A stretch of 64,000 bases of DNA from Mycolicibacterium sp. HK-90 (GCF_030486405.1 NZ_CP129613.1:4340001-4404000); one strand, 5' to 3'; shown: positions 1 to 9,403, counted from the stretch's first letter. Program-made: numbers and translations. The notes: generated by a model not told the origin, from the letters alone.

Positions 1-456
1 GGGACCGCGAACCGGTCGAACATGATCCGAATCATGTTCGGCACCAACCGTTGTGGCACCGCAAGTCCGGGAGTAGTCCGCGCCGGGTCGGAGCTGTTGT
101 CGCATTTCCGCGGCAGCCCCGGGTAGGCGTCGTTCTGCGATGCGATCACGGAGTCAGCTACCCGACCAACAGAAGTGTTGCGCTGCAACAATTCATCGGC
201 AACAACGACCCCAACCCCCTGTCTCCGGCTGCGGTCGGGGCGCCCACCCACAGGTGTGCACCACGCTCAGACCCGCAGCCTCCTTCGACCAGCGTTGGGG
301 AGCCTAACCAAAGATTTTCCGGCGGTGGGTGGTCCCTTTCGGCGCGCACCCATGCCCACCAGCCATCCGCAACTGTTACGCGCGTGTCAATAGCACGGGA
401 CAACAGGGCTTTTCGCGCGCATCAGCAGTCGCAGCGCAACATCTTCGCGAGAATTT
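1..456. other. Left-edge region without a convincing gene
   Basis: No reading frame here has mycobacterial codon use, a credible ribosome binding site and a recognisable protein; the open frames on both strands look incidental. The only structured element I see is the inverted repeat at positions 17-40, listed separately. The stretch may hold the promoter of a gene lying to the left of the window. Confidence 0.5.
17..40. promoter_or_regulatory. Perfect inverted repeat, operator-like
   Basis: Two 10-base arms (CGAACATGAT and its exact reverse complement) are separated by the 4 bases CCGA. There is no following T-run, so an operator for a dimeric repressor is more likely than a terminator. The controlled gene is unknown because the window starts here. 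Confidence 0.4.
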
Positions 457-1101
457 TCAGTCCCGCCAGAACAGATGATGGGTGACCCCGCTCGGGCTGG
501 GCACCACGTCATGATGGAACCGGTCGTTCAACTCATCGGGCGATTCCCAGAGCCGGGAGCCACTGCCCAGCTCGATCGGGGACACCGCCACGTGCAGCGT
601 GTCCACGAGATCGGCGTCGAGAAACTCCCGGATGGTGAATGCACCCCCGCCCAGCCGCACATCCTTGCCATCCGCGGCGGCGCGCGCCTGCTCCAGCACT
701 GTCGCCGGGTCGGCGTTGACGAAATGGAACGTGGTGTCGGACAGACTGAACGACGGCCGCTGATGGTGAGTCATGACGAACACCGGGGTGTGGAACGGCG
801 GCCGATCGCCCCACCAGCCCTGCCACTCGTGGTCATCCCACGGACCGCGGTACGGGCTGAACTTGTTCCGGCCCATGATCTCGGCACCGATGTTGTGGGA
901 GAAGTCCCGGGTGAGGTAGTCGTCGAGGCCGCGGCTGCCACCGGGGTCGGTGCGGTTCGGCCAGCTCGCCGTGGCGCCGGCCCAGGCGAACATCGTCGCC
1001 GGATCGGCATGGCCGAACGGCCGCTCAAAGCTCTGCCCCTCGCCGGCACCGAAACCGTCGCTGGAGACATTGAAGTTCTGGACTTTGAGCAGTTGAGCCA
1101 C
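457..1101 (-). CDS. RibD C-terminal/dihydrofolate reductase-like protein
   Basis: The protein is 214 aa and belongs to the RibD_C family, which has the dihydrofolate reductase fold and probably binds NADPH. I see the family pattern directly: an N-terminal strand (KVQNFNVSSDG), then an E-I-M-G-R-N-K-F segment, V-F-V-M-T-H-H, and the glycine-rich V-R-L-G-G-G-A motif before the C-terminal strands. A longer reading frame exists, but GTG at 1101 is preceded by CGGAGAGA at good spacing and starts the conserved domain, so I chose it. The substrate is unknown. Folate-linked neighbours make a pterin or flavin-precursor substrate conceivable, which is inference. Confidence 0.8.
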   Translation of the reverse strand: MAQLLKVQNFNVSSDGFGAGEGQSFERPFGHADPATMFAWAGATASWPNRTDPGGSRGLDDYLTRDFSHNIGAEIMGRNKFSPYRGPWDDHEWQGWWGDRPPFHTPVFVMTHHQRPSFSLSDTTFHFVNADPATVLEQARAAADGKDVRLGGGAFTIREFLDADLVDTLHVAVSPIELGSGSRLWESPDELNDRFHHDVVPSPSGVTHHLFWRD

Positions 1102-1186
1102 GTGTTCTCTCCGTTCCGTCAGCAGTGGGTGCGGTATGGACCCGAGGTCCGGGCAAAACTCATCGCCACGTTCGAACACGCCGCGG

Positions 1187-1285
1187 TCAGCCCCAGATTG
1201 CCTGCAACATCGCGATGGTGTCCAGTGTGTCGGCGACATGGTGGACCCGGATGACGGCGCTTCCCCGCCGGTAACCTTCCGACCA
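1187..1285 (-). pseudogene. Possible remnant of a dihydropteroate synthase C-terminus
   Basis: In the gap after the MTHFR-like gene, one minus-strand frame reads about 32 residues to a TGA at 1187 and includes V-I-R-V-H-H-V-A-D-T-L-D. This resembles the last strand and helix of dihydropteroate synthases (the pattern [IL]RVH[DH]V..T[VL][DE]). No start codon or upstream FolP domain is present because the MTHFR-like gene occupies that position. I read it as the relic of a deleted folP-like gene. The match is short, so the call is tentative. Confidence 0.35.
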
Positions 1286-1297
1286 GCGGCGATCCGA

Positions 1298-2194
1298 TCA
1301 GGACACCTGCCGGGGCGACCAGTAGGCCAGCATCTCGGCGAAGGTTTCGAACGCCGGTCCGGACACACCGTAGGGCGCTTCGAGATGCACGCTCAACGGA
1401 AACCCGAGGTCGGCCACCCCGTCGATGACCCGCCGGTACAGATCGACGAGGAGGCGGCATTTGACGCCGGGTTCACTGGCCGCCAGGTTCTCGACGAATC
1501 GCTGTTCCCGCGCGACAGCGTCATTTCCCGAGTCCTGGATCAGCCAGTCGATGAGGCCGACGTTGGCCTCCAACTTCGGCACAAAACCGAACGACAGCAG
1601 GATCTCCGGCCGATGGTCGTTCTCCTTCGCGAACTGACGGAGGAAGCCGACCACCGCATCTGAATAGAGCAGCTGAGTCATCGCGAAGGTGGCGCCCTTG
1701 TCGCACTTGAACGAGAAGCGGCCCTGCTCCGCCTCCCGGGTGGGGATCAGGATCACCCCGCGGCTTTCGACGAGCCCGTCGAATTTCGACAGCGCGTCGG
1801 CCGGGGCCACGCCGGGGCCGTCACCGTCGCTCATCGTGCGCGGTACACCGACGAAGATCACGCCGTCGATACCAGCATCGCCCAGGGCGGTCAGGCGATG
1901 GCGCAACGACACCTCATCGGAGAACGAGGTGACCTGGGTACACAATCCACGGACGCCCGGAAGCTCGGACCGGATGGCCGGCCAGTAGTCGAGGACGTCC
2001 ATCTTCGCTTTCATCTCGACCGGGCGGCCACCGTCCTCGCTGATCATGGCCGGGATCAGGACGTGCCCGAGATGCTCTCCGACGGCGCTCTGCGCGCAGA
2101 GTCGCGCCACTTTCTGAGCCTCCTCGGCCGCGGTTGCGGCTCCACGGTCGAGGTTCGGCGGCACCAACTCGAGCGCAACGGTGTTCAACGGCAC
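1298..2194 (-). CDS. Noncanonical methylenetetrahydrofolate reductase (Rv2172c-like)
   Basis: The protein is 298 aa, starting with M-P-L-N-T-V-A-L-E-L-V-P-P-N. This beginning and the later segments M-K-A-K-M-D-V-L-D and G-L-C-T-Q-V match the mycobacterial Rv2172c/MSMEG_6649 type of flavin-free MTHFR. From family knowledge that enzyme reduces 5,10-methylene-THF to 5-methyl-THF, the methyl donor for MetE, which is also in this window. It lies 39 bases downstream of pyruvate carboxylase on the same strand, as in M. smegmatis as I remember it, so co-transcription is likely. The assignment is from remembered family resemblance, not a search. Confidence 0.75.
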   Translation of the reverse strand: MPLNTVALELVPPNLDRGAATAAEEAQKVARLCAQSAVGEHLGHVLIPAMISEDGGRPVEMKAKMDVLDYWPAIRSELPGVRGLCTQVTSFSDEVSLRHRLTALGDAGIDGVIFVGVPRTMSDGDGPGVAPADALSKFDGLVESRGVILIPTREAEQGRFSFKCDKGATFAMTQLLYSDAVVGFLRQFAKENDHRPEILLSFGFVPKLEANVGLIDWLIQDSGNDAVAREQRFVENLAASEPGVKCRLLVDLYRRVIDGVADLGFPLSVHLEAPYGVSGPAFETFAEMLAYWSPRQVS

Positions 2195-2233
2195 AGGAAC
2201 CTCCCAGGGCGGCAGCGAAACCGAAAGCCGCAG

Positions 2234-5200
2234 TCAGCCGACACGGTCACCCGACTGACCGACGACCACGAGGAGGTCGCCACCTTCGACCTGCGCGGTC
2301 CGCGCCACGGCGATTCTGTCGATGGTGCCCGATGCCGGCGCGGTGATGGCGGCCTCCATCTTCATCGCCTCGATGGTGGCGATGGACTGGCCGGCCTCGA
2401 CGGTGTCGCCTTCGGCGACGGTGACCGTCACCACCCCCGCGAAGGGAGCACCGATGTGCGCGGGGTTGGTCCGGTCAGCCTTCTCGGCAGCAGGGACCTC
2501 GCCGGCAATACTGCGGTCCCGCACCACGATCGGACGCAATTGTCCGTTCAGGATGCACATCACGGTGCGCATCCCCCGTTCATCGGCTTCCGAGATCGCC
2601 TCCAGCCCGATGAGCAGTTCGACCCCGGGATCCAGTCTCACCCGGTGTTCTTCGCCGTGACGCAACCCGTAGAAGAACTGGTTGGCGCTCAATCTGGACG
2701 TGTCCCCGTACTCGTCGCGGTGTGCTTCGAATTCGGCTGTCGGGCCAGGGAACAGCAGCCGGTTCAGGGTGGCCTGGCGTTTGGGACCTGGCGCGGACAA
2801 CACGGCCTCGTCCTCGGCACACAATTGCTGCACCGCCCTGGCCGGGCCGCGGCCCTCGAGTGCCGCCGTGCGCAGGGGCTCCGGCCAACCACCCGGCGGG
2901 TCTCCGAGTTCGCCGCGCAGGAACCCGATCACGCTGTCGGGAATGTCGTGACGAGCCGGGTCGGCCGCGAACTCGTCGGCCCCGATACCGGCGCCGACGA
3001 AGGCCAGGGCGAGGTCCCCCACCACCTTGCTCGACGGGGTCACCTTGACCAGCCGGCCCAACATCCGGTCAGCGGCCGCGTAATTCGCTTCGATCTCCTC
3101 GAATCGGTCACCCAGACCCAGCGCGATGGCCTGCTGCCGCAGGTTGCTGAGCTGCCCACCCGGAATCTCGTGGGTGTAGACCCGCCCAGTAGGGGCCGGC
3201 AGCCCCGACTCGAACGGCGCGTAGACGCGTCGCAACGCCTCCCAGTACGGCTCAAGGTCGCACACCGCGTCCAGCGACAGCCCGGTGTCGAACGGGCTGT
3301 GGGCGGCGGCGGCCACGATGGATGACAACGAGGGCTGACTTGTGTTGCCCGCCAATGGTGCTGCGGCACCGTCGACGGCGTCGGCACCGGCGTTCCACGC
3401 CGCGACATAGGTGGCCAGCTGCCCACCCGGTGTGTCGTGGGTATGCACGTGCACCGGGAGATCGAACCGCGTTTTCAGGGCGGTCACCAGGGTGGCCGCC
3501 GCAGGTGCGCGCAGCAGCCCGGCCATGTCCTTGATCGCGAGTACGTGGGCCCCGGCTTCGACGATCTCTTCGGCCAGCCGCAGGTAGTAGTCCAGCGTGT
3601 ACAGGTTCTCGCCCGGGTCGGACAGGTCGCCGGTGTACGACATCGCGACTTCCGCGACGGTTGTGCCGGTGTCGCGGACCGCGTCGATGGCCGGGCGCAT
3701 CGAATCCACGTTGTTGAGTGCGTCGAAGATCCGGAAAATGTCGATCCCCGTCGCCGCTGCCTCATCGACGAATGCGCGGGTTACCGTCTCCGGGTAGGGC
3801 GTATAGCCGACCGTGTTGCGGCCCCGCAGCAACATCTGCAGACAGATGTTGGGCAACTCCTCGCGCAGCGCCGCCAACCGCTCCCACGGGTCCTGCTTGA
3901 GGAACCGAAGGGCGACATCGTAAGTCGCGCCGCCCCAACATTCGACCGACAGGAGCTGCGGCATCATCCGCGCGATGTACGGCGCAACGCGTATCAGCCC
4001 GCTGGTGCGCACGCGGGTGGCCAGCAACGATTGGTGGGCATCGCGAAAGGTGGTGTCGGTGACGGCGACGGTCGCACTGTCGCGCAGCCACGCCGCGAAC
4101 CCTTCGGGGCCCAGCTCGGTCAGGCGCTGTTTGGAGCCCGCGGGCGGAGCGACGGTCAGATCGCACGCGGGCAGCTTGTCCCGCGGGTAGACGGCCGACG
4201 GTCGCGGGCCGTGTGGTTGGTTGACCGTGACATCTGCCAGATAGTTGAGGATCTTGGTGCCGCGATCGGCGCTACCACGCGCGGTGCGCAGCTGGGGTCG
4301 TTGCTCGATGAACGATGTCGTCACCCGGCCGGCGACGAAGTCTGGATCGTCCAGAACCGCTGCCAGGAACGGAATGTTGGTCGCCACACCGCGAATCCGG
4401 AATTCGGCGACAGCACGGCGGGCCCGCGCCACGGCAGTCGAAAAGTCCCGGCCGCGGCAGGTCAGTTTCACCAGCATCGAATCGAAATGTGCGGCAACCT
4501 CGGCGCCGAGGTTCGTGCCACCGTCGAGCCGGACGCCGGCTCCCCCGGGCGAGCGGTACCCGGTGATACGTCCGGTGTCCGGGCGGAAGCCGTTGGTCGG
4601 ATCCTCGGTGGTGATCCGGCATTGCAAGGCAAAACCCCGTGGCGCCGCCAATCCGTCCTGGGACAATCCCAGATCAGCCAGCGATTCCCCGCCCGCAATC
4701 CGCAGTTGGCTCGATACCAGGTCGACGTCGGTGATCTCCTCGGTCACCGTGTGCTCGACCTGAATGCGGGGGTTGCACTCGATGAAGACGTGCCGGCCCC
4801 GTTCATCCAGCAGGAATTCGATCGTCCCGGCGCAGGAGTACCCGATCTGGCGTGCGAACGCGACAGCATCCCCGCAGATCCGTTCCCGCAGAGCGGGATC
4901 CAGGTTGGGAGCCGGCGCCAGCTCGATGACTTTCTGGTGTCGGCGTTGCAGGCTGCAGTCACGCTCGAACAGGTGGATCACGTTGCCCTGGGTGTCGGCC
5001 AGGATCTGCACCTCGATATGGCGGGGGTTGATCACCGCCTGCTCGAGGAATACCGTCGGGTCCCCGAACGCGGATCGGGCCTCACGACTGGCGGCTTCGA
5101 TCGCCTCTCTCAGGTCGGCCAGGTCGTTCACCCGCCGCATCCCTCGGCCGCCGCCGCCGGCAACGGCTTTGACGAATACCGGGAAACTCATCGATTCGGC

Positions 5201-5641
5201 GGCGGCCAGCAGTTCGTCGACAGAACTCGACGGGGCCGACGACGCCAGCACCGGCAATCCGGCCTTGCGGGCCGCAGCGATCGCCCTGGCCTTGTTCCCG
5301 GTCAGCTCCAGTACCTCGGCCGAGGGCCCCACAAACGAGATCCCGGCCCGCTCACACGCCCTTGCCAGGTCCGGATTCTCCGAGAGGAAACCGTATCCGG
5401 GATAGATCGCGTCTGCCCCTGCCTCGCGGGCGACCCGGATGATCTCGTCGACCGACAGGTAGGCCCGGACCGGATGGCCCTGCTCACCGATCTGGTAAGA
5501 CTCGTCGGCCTTCAGCCGGTGCTGAGAGTTTCGGTCCTCGTACGGGTAGACGGCCACCGTCGAGAGTCCGAGTTCGTAGGCCGCACGAAACGCGCGGATG
5601 GCGATCTCACCTCGGTTGGCGACCAGAACCTTGTCGACCAC
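2234..5641 (-). CDS. pyc: Pyruvate carboxylase
   Basis: This 1135-aa single-chain enzyme carboxylates pyruvate to oxaloacetate. Biotin carboxylase comes first (start [16 protein letters not shown]-grasp glycine-rich loop G-G-G-G-R-G-M around residue 165). The carboxyltransferase domain follows (D-T-T-F-R-D-A-H-Q-S-L-L-A-T-R near residue 540). A C-terminal biotinyl domain ends the protein, with E-A-M-K-M-E-A and the biotinylated lysine near residue 1094. The length is typical of the family. The gene starts 25 bases after prpC and is followed by the MTHFR-like gene, so it probably belongs to one long prp-anaplerotic transcript that refills the TCA cycle during propionate or cholesterol-type growth. 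Confidence 0.95.
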   Translation of the reverse strand: MVDKVLVANRGEIAIRAFRAAYELGLSTVAVYPYEDRNSQHRLKADESYQIGEQGHPVRAYLSVDEIIRVAREAGADAIYPGYGFLSENPDLARACERAGISFVGPSAEVLELTGNKARAIAAARKAGLPVLASSAPSSSVDELLAAAESMSFPVFVKAVAGGGGRGMRRVNDLADLREAIEAASREARSAFGDPTVFLEQAVINPRHIEVQILADTQGNVIHLFERDCSLQRRHQKVIELAPAPNLDPALRERICGDAVAFARQIGYSCAGTIEFLLDERGRHVFIECNPRIQVEHTVTEEITDVDLVSSQLRIAGGESLADLGLSQDGLAAPRGFALQCRITTEDPTNGFRPDTGRITGYRSPGGAGVRLDGGTNLGAEVAAHFDSMLVKLTCRGRDFSTAVARARRAVAEFRIRGVATNIPFLAAVLDDPDFVAGRVTTSFIEQRPQLRTARGSADRGTKILNYLADVTVNQPHGPRPSAVYPRDKLPACDLTVAPPAGSKQRLTELGPEGFAAWLRDSATVAVTDTTFRDAHQSLLATRVRTSGLIRVAPYIARMMPQLLSVECWGGATYDVALRFLKQDPWERLAALREELPNICLQMLLRGRNTVGYTPYPETVTRAFVDEAAATGIDIFRIFDALNNVDSMRPAIDAVRDTGTTVAEVAMSYTGDLSDPGENLYTLDYYLRLAEEIVEAGAHVLAIKDMAGLLRAPAAATLVTALKTRFDLPVHVHTHDTPGGQLATYVAAWNAGADAVDGAAAPLAGNTSQPSLSSIVAAAAHSPFDTGLSLDAVCDLEPYWEALRRVYAPFESGLPAPTGRVYTHEIPGGQLSNLRQQAIALGLGDRFEEIEANYAAADRMLGRLVKVTPSSKVVGDLALAFVGAGIGADEFAADPARHDIPDSVIGFLRGELGDPPGGWPEPLRTAALEGRGPARAVQQLCAEDEAVLSAPGPKRQATLNRLLFPGPTAEFEAHRDEYGDTSRLSANQFFYGLRHGEEHRVRLDPGVELLIGLEAISEADERGMRTVMCILNGQLRPIVVRDRSIAGEVPAAEKADRTNPAHIGAPFAGVVTVTVAEGDTVEAGQSIATIEAMKMEAAITAPASGTIDRIAVARTAQVEGGDLLVVVGQSGDRVG

Positions 5642-5666
5642 TGTTTCCTTTCAGAGCTCGGGCGGG

Positions 5667-6800
5667 TTACGCCAAGGCGCGCTGCGGCTGTCCGCTGTAG
5701 TCGCTGAGCGGCCGGATCAGCGCGTTCGACGCGGCCTGCTCCATGATGTGTGCGGTCCATCCGGTGATCCGGCTCATCACGAAAAGTGGGGTGAAGCTGG
5801 GGATGTCGAAGCCCATGAGGTAATAGGCCGGACCGGTCGGGAAGTCCAGGTTGGGCTTGATCTTGGTGGCCGCGAACATCGCGCTCTCCAACACGTTGTA
5901 GATGTCGAGCCAGCGCTGCCCGTCCCGCACCGCGGCGACCTGCTGCAGAGCGGCCTTCATCGTCGGCACCCGGGAATCACCGTTCTTGTACACCCGGTGT
6001 CCGAACCCCATCACCTTGTCCTTGCGGGACAGCTTGCCGTGCAACCATTCCGCCGTATGGTCGGCCGAACCGATCTCGAGCATGTCGTGCATCACGGCCT
6101 CGTTGGCGCCGCCGTGCAGCGATCCCTTCAAGGCACCGATGGCAGCGGTGACCGCGCTGTAGATGTCGGATTGCGTCGAGGTGACGACCCGCGCCGCGAA
6201 CGTGGAGGCGTTGAAGCTGTGCTCGGCGTACAGAACCATCGACTGCTCGAAGGCATTGACGATCACCGGGTCCGGCACCTCGCCGAAGCACATGTTGAGG
6301 AAGTTCTCGGAGTAGCCCATATGGCTGTGCGGCGCAATCGGTTCCAACCCACGACGCCTGCGCATATCGGCGGCCACGATGGTGGGGAGCACCGCGAACA
6401 TCCGCAGCGACTTGGCGAAGTTCGCCGACGGGCTGCTGTCATCCTCTTCCGGATCCTCGGCGCCCAGATAGCTGATCGCGGTGCGCACCACATCCATCGG
6501 ATGGCAGTTGTCCGGCAGCTTGGCCAGCAGTGACTGCATCGAGCGGTCGATGCGCCGCGAAGCCCGCTCACGCTGGCTGAACAAGGCCAGTTCCTGGTCG
6601 GTCGGCAGTTCGCCGTGCCATAACAGGTAGGCCACCTGCTCGAAGCTGCACTGGGCGGCCAGGTCCTGTACCGGGTAGCCGCGGTAGGTGAGGGTGTTGG
6701 TCTCGGGCACCACCTTGGAGATGGCGGTGGTGTCGACAACCACACCGGCCAGGCCCTTGTGGATTCGTGGAGCGGCTGTGTCGTTCGCGGTAACGGTCAT
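5667..6800 (-). CDS. prpC: 2-Methylcitrate synthase / citrate synthase
   Basis: The 377-aa protein has the citrate synthase fold: H-G-G-A-N-E-A around the first catalytic histidine, G-F-G-H-R-V-Y-K around the second, and the catalytic aspartate in N-L-D-F-P-T-G-P. It condenses propionyl-CoA with oxaloacetate in the methylcitrate cycle and usually also accepts acetyl-CoA. The start overlaps the end of prpB by 4 bases (ATGA), showing translational coupling. The adjacency to prpB and prpD makes the methylcitrate role secure; the citrate synthase side activity is family knowledge. Confidence 0.93.
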   Translation of the reverse strand: MTVTANDTAAPRIHKGLAGVVVDTTAISKVVPETNTLTYRGYPVQDLAAQCSFEQVAYLLWHGELPTDQELALFSQRERASRRIDRSMQSLLAKLPDNCHPMDVVRTAISYLGAEDPEEDDSSPSANFAKSLRMFAVLPTIVAADMRRRRGLEPIAPHSHMGYSENFLNMCFGEVPDPVIVNAFEQSMVLYAEHSFNASTFAARVVTSTQSDIYSAVTAAIGALKGSLHGGANEAVMHDMLEIGSADHTAEWLHGKLSRKDKVMGFGHRVYKNGDSRVPTMKAALQQVAAVRDGQRWLDIYNVLESAMFAATKIKPNLDFPTGPAYYLMGFDIPSFTPLFVMSRITGWTAHIMEQAASNALIRPLSDYSGQPQRALA

Positions 6801-7717
6801 GACGTCGCCCCTTGCAGCGAGAAATTGAAGATGTCGGAATCGAACTGGTTGTAATCGTGGTAACGCAGGAGCTCGTACAGCCGGCTTCGGTGCTGCATTT
6901 GATCCAGCAAGCCGGATTGGGTTCCGGCCGAGGAGATTTCACGCAGTCCGACCTCGACGGCGTGCATCGCCAGGCGCAGCGTGGTCACCGGGTAGATCAC
7001 CACGTTGTAGCCGATGTCGGACAGCTGCCCCGCCGTGAGCAGTTCGGACTTCCCGAACTCGGTCATGTTGGCCAGCAGCGGAACATCGACCGCTTCCCGG
7101 AACTGTTCGAAATCGGCCGGGGTGTGCAGAGCCTCGGTGAAGATCAGGTCGGCACCGGCGTCGGCGTACGCCTTGGCCCGGTCGATCGCTGCGGGGATCC
7201 CCTCGATCCCCGCAGCGTCGGTGCGGGCGCAGATGATGAAATTGGGATCCCGTCGTGCCGAGACGGCGGCGCGCAGCCGCTTGACCATCTCGGACGTCTC
7301 CACCACTGCTTTCCCGTCGAGATGTCCACAACGCTTCGGGTTCACCTGATCTTCCAGGTGCAGGCCGGCCAGGCCCGCATCTTCGAGGAGCGTCACGGTC
7401 CGAGCCGCACTCATCGGTTCGCCGAATCCGGTGTCGGCGTCGATGAACGTCGGAAGGTCGCTGGCCGAGGCGATCTGGCCGCCACGGGCCGTCACCTCGG
7501 TCAGCGTGGTCAACCCGATGTCCGGCAAGCCGAGATCGGCGGACAGGACCGCGCCCGACACGTACACCCCGTCGAAGCCGATCTCGGCGACGAGCTTGGC
7601 CACCAGCGGTGAGAACGCTCCCGGGAAGCGCAGCAGTCGGCCGGATTCCAAGCCGCGGCGAAACTTTCGGCGCTTCTCGGCGGCGGAAGTGGCAGAGCCG
7701 AGCAAGCCGGCGCTCAT
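6797..7717 (-). CDS. prpB: Methylisocitrate lyase
   Basis: The 306-aa protein belongs to the PEP mutase/isocitrate lyase superfamily. It cleaves 2-methylisocitrate to pyruvate and succinate. Visible motifs are D-A-D-T-G-F-G (Mg-binding aspartates) and the signature N-P-K-R-C-G-H-L-D-G-K around the catalytic cysteine. I prefer ATG at 7717, giving M-S-A-G-L-L-G-S, because a GAGAGG sequence precedes it; a TTG 24 bases upstream is the alternative. It is the second gene of the prpD-prpB-prpC operon, and the gap to prpD is filled by a short duplicated sequence. Confidence 0.93.
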   Translation of the reverse strand: MSAGLLGSATSAAEKRRKFRRGLESGRLLRFPGAFSPLVAKLVAEIGFDGVYVSGAVLSADLGLPDIGLTTLTEVTARGGQIASASDLPTFIDADTGFGEPMSAARTVTLLEDAGLAGLHLEDQVNPKRCGHLDGKAVVETSEMVKRLRAAVSARRDPNFIICARTDAAGIEGIPAAIDRAKAYADAGADLIFTEALHTPADFEQFREAVDVPLLANMTEFGKSELLTAGQLSDIGYNVVIYPVTTLRLAMHAVEVGLREISSAGTQSGLLDQMQHRSRLYELLRYHDYNQFDSDIFNFSLQGATS

Positions 7718-7727
7718 CTCAAGCCCT

Positions 7728-7784
7728 CTCTCTTCGCGCAAGCGCTCATCGGTGCTGTCCTCTCTTCGCGCAAGCGCTCATCGG
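7728..7784. repeat. 25-bp tandem direct repeat between prpD and prpB
   Basis: The 25 bases at 7728-7752 recur exactly at 7760-7784, with a 32-base period. On the minus strand each copy contains GATGAGCGCTTGCGCGAAG. The second copy carries the prpD stop codon and the first lies just before the prpB ribosome binding site. The unit resembles a short sequence I recall as dispersed before many mycobacterial genes, where it supplies ATGAGC-type starts. It probably arose by local duplication. Confidence 0.8.
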
Positions 7785-9283
7785 AAAATCCCTGAGGGAA
7801 TCGTCGGCGCCTTGTCCAACACCCGCGGATCGACCCGGACATTGAGCCCGCCAAGGCCGCCGGCCTTGGTCGCCGAGACATTCTCGACGGCAGACAGGAA
7901 CCGCTTCTGCTCATCGGATTCCACGACACCCTCGGCCAGTTCGGCGAACTTGGCGACGTACTGTTCACGCTCGAACGGGCGGGCTCCGAGCGGATGCGCA
8001 TCGGCGACCGCGAGTTCGTCGACGATCGTCTCGCCGCTCTTCAAGGTGATCACGGCCTTGGCGCCAAACGCCTTCTCGGCCGGATCGTTCGAGTGGTAGC
8101 GCCGGGTCCACTCCGGATCTTCGACCGTGGAGATCTTGCGCCACAGCTCGATGGTGTCGGGGCGGTGTGCCCGCTCGGGGGCATACGACCGCTCGTGATG
8201 CCAGGTTCCGTCCTGCAGAGCGACGGCGAAGATGTACATCACCGAGTGGTCGAGCGTTTCGCGGGATGCGTCCGGATCGAACTTCTGCGGGTCATTGGAT
8301 CCGGTACCGATCACCACGTGGGTGTGATGGCTGGTATGCAGCACGATCGTGGCGATCTGGTCCAGATCACCGATGCGCCCACGCATCCGGCGGGCCAGGT
8401 CGATCGGTGCCTGGCTCTGGTACTCCGCCGAATGTTCCTTGGTGTAGGTGTCGAGGATGGCCCGCTTGGGTTCCCCCGGACCGGGCAGCGGAACGGTGTA
8501 GGTGTGCTGGGGACCCGACAGCAGCCAGGCGATCACGCCGTCCTCCCCCTCCCAGATCGGGGCGGGCGAACCCTCACCACGCATCGCACGGTCGACGGCC
8601 TCGATGGCCACCTTGCCGGCCCACGCCGGTGCATAGGCTTTCCAGCTGGAAATCAGGCCCTTGCGCGACTGCCGGGTCGCGGTGGTGAGATGCAACGCCT
8701 GACCGATCGCGGCGTAGATGGTCTCCGGATCCAGCCGGAGCATGGTGCCCAGGCCCGCGGCGACCGAAGGCCCCAGATGTGCAACGTGGTCGATCTTGTG
8801 TTCGTGCAGGCAGATCCCCTTGACCAGATCGACCTGTACTTCGTAGGCGGTGGCGATGCCACGGATCAGGTCGGCTCCACCGACGCCGAGCTGCTGCGCC
8901 ACCGCGACCAGGGCGGGGATGTTGTCGCCCGGGTGGGAGTAATCGGCGGCCAGGAAGGTGTCGTGGAAGTCCAGTTCGCGAACCGCGACGCCGTTGGCCC
9001 ACGCCGCCCACTCGGGTGACACCGCGCCCTCGACGCCGAACACGGAGGCGCCTCGCGTCGTCTTGTGCGCGAGCGCCTGTGCGCGGGCGACCGTCACCGG
9101 GCGGCGGATCACAGACGCCGCCGACACCGCTGCGTTGTCGATGATGCGGTTGATCACCATCGCCTCGGTCTCGGGCAGCACAGCTACCGGGTCGGCGGCG
9201 ATCTCGGCGATCTTCCAGGCCAGGTGTTCGTGGCGCGGGAACTCCTCGGCGCTGCGCCGGGTTTTGACGTCATGTTCAAGCAT
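7778..9283 (-). CDS. prpD: 2-Methylcitrate dehydratase
   Basis: The 501-aa protein belongs to the MmgE/PrpD family, which dehydrates 2-methylcitrate to 2-methyl-cis-aconitate. The family regions are plain: [26 protein letters not shown] near residue 105, H-P-G-D-N, and [15 protein letters not shown] at 9283 is chosen; a GTG at 9292 in frame has no better ribosome binding site, and a leaderless start is possible. It is the first gene of the prpDBC operon and is transcribed away from prpR across a shared control region. Confidence 0.93.
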   Translation of the reverse strand: MLEHDVKTRRSAEEFPRHEHLAWKIAEIAADPVAVLPETEAMVINRIIDNAAVSAASVIRRPVTVARAQALAHKTTRGASVFGVEGAVSPEWAAWANGVAVRELDFHDTFLAADYSHPGDNIPALVAVAQQLGVGGADLIRGIATAYEVQVDLVKGICLHEHKIDHVAHLGPSVAAGLGTMLRLDPETIYAAIGQALHLTTATRQSRKGLISSWKAYAPAWAGKVAIEAVDRAMRGEGSPAPIWEGEDGVIAWLLSGPQHTYTVPLPGPGEPKRAILDTYTKEHSAEYQSQAPIDLARRMRGRIGDLDQIATIVLHTSHHTHVVIGTGSNDPQKFDPDASRETLDHSVMYIFAVALQDGTWHHERSYAPERAHRPDTIELWRKISTVEDPEWTRRYHSNDPAEKAFGAKAVITLKSGETIVDELAVADAHPLGARPFEREQYVAKFAELAEGVVESDEQKRFLSAVENVSATKAGGLGGLNVRVDPRVLDKAPTIPSGIFR

Positions 9284-9347
9284 GATCCGCACGCTACGCA
9301 GCTGTGATCGCCAGGGAAACCACCTGTAAATGCGTACTTTTGTGTCC

Positions 9348-9368
9348 TTTGCGAACCGCTTTTGCGAA
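9348..9368. promoter_or_regulatory. Probable PrpR/RamB-type operator (two TTTGCGAA sites)
   Basis: TTTGCGAA occurs at 9348-9355 and again at 9361-9368 in the divergent prpD-prpR control region. The 13-base period is a little over one helical turn. RamB/PrpR regulators of actinobacteria are known to bind TTTGCAAA-like sequences, and the gene to the right is such a regulator. Both sites could control both promoters. The assignment is inference from motif and position. Confidence 0.55.
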
Positions 9369-9403
9369 TGTTGTGAAATCCGATCCAGGTAGTCTCGGCA
9401 TCG

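Noticed and set aside
51..485. 144-codon plus-strand frame at the left edge
   Set aside because: No ribosome binding site, atypical codon use and a low-complexity product; it overlaps the end of the RibD-like gene.
3437..5707. Long 756-codon open frame on the plus strand opposite pyruvate carboxylase
   Set aside because: It is antisense to a complete, well-conserved pyc gene, has no protein-family signature, and arises from the GC-rich third-position bias.
8440..8475. GGGAAC followed by CGAC at 16 bases inside prpD
   Set aside because: It lies in the middle of a coding region, the spacer is one base shorter than in the five island copies, and no gene starts downstream.
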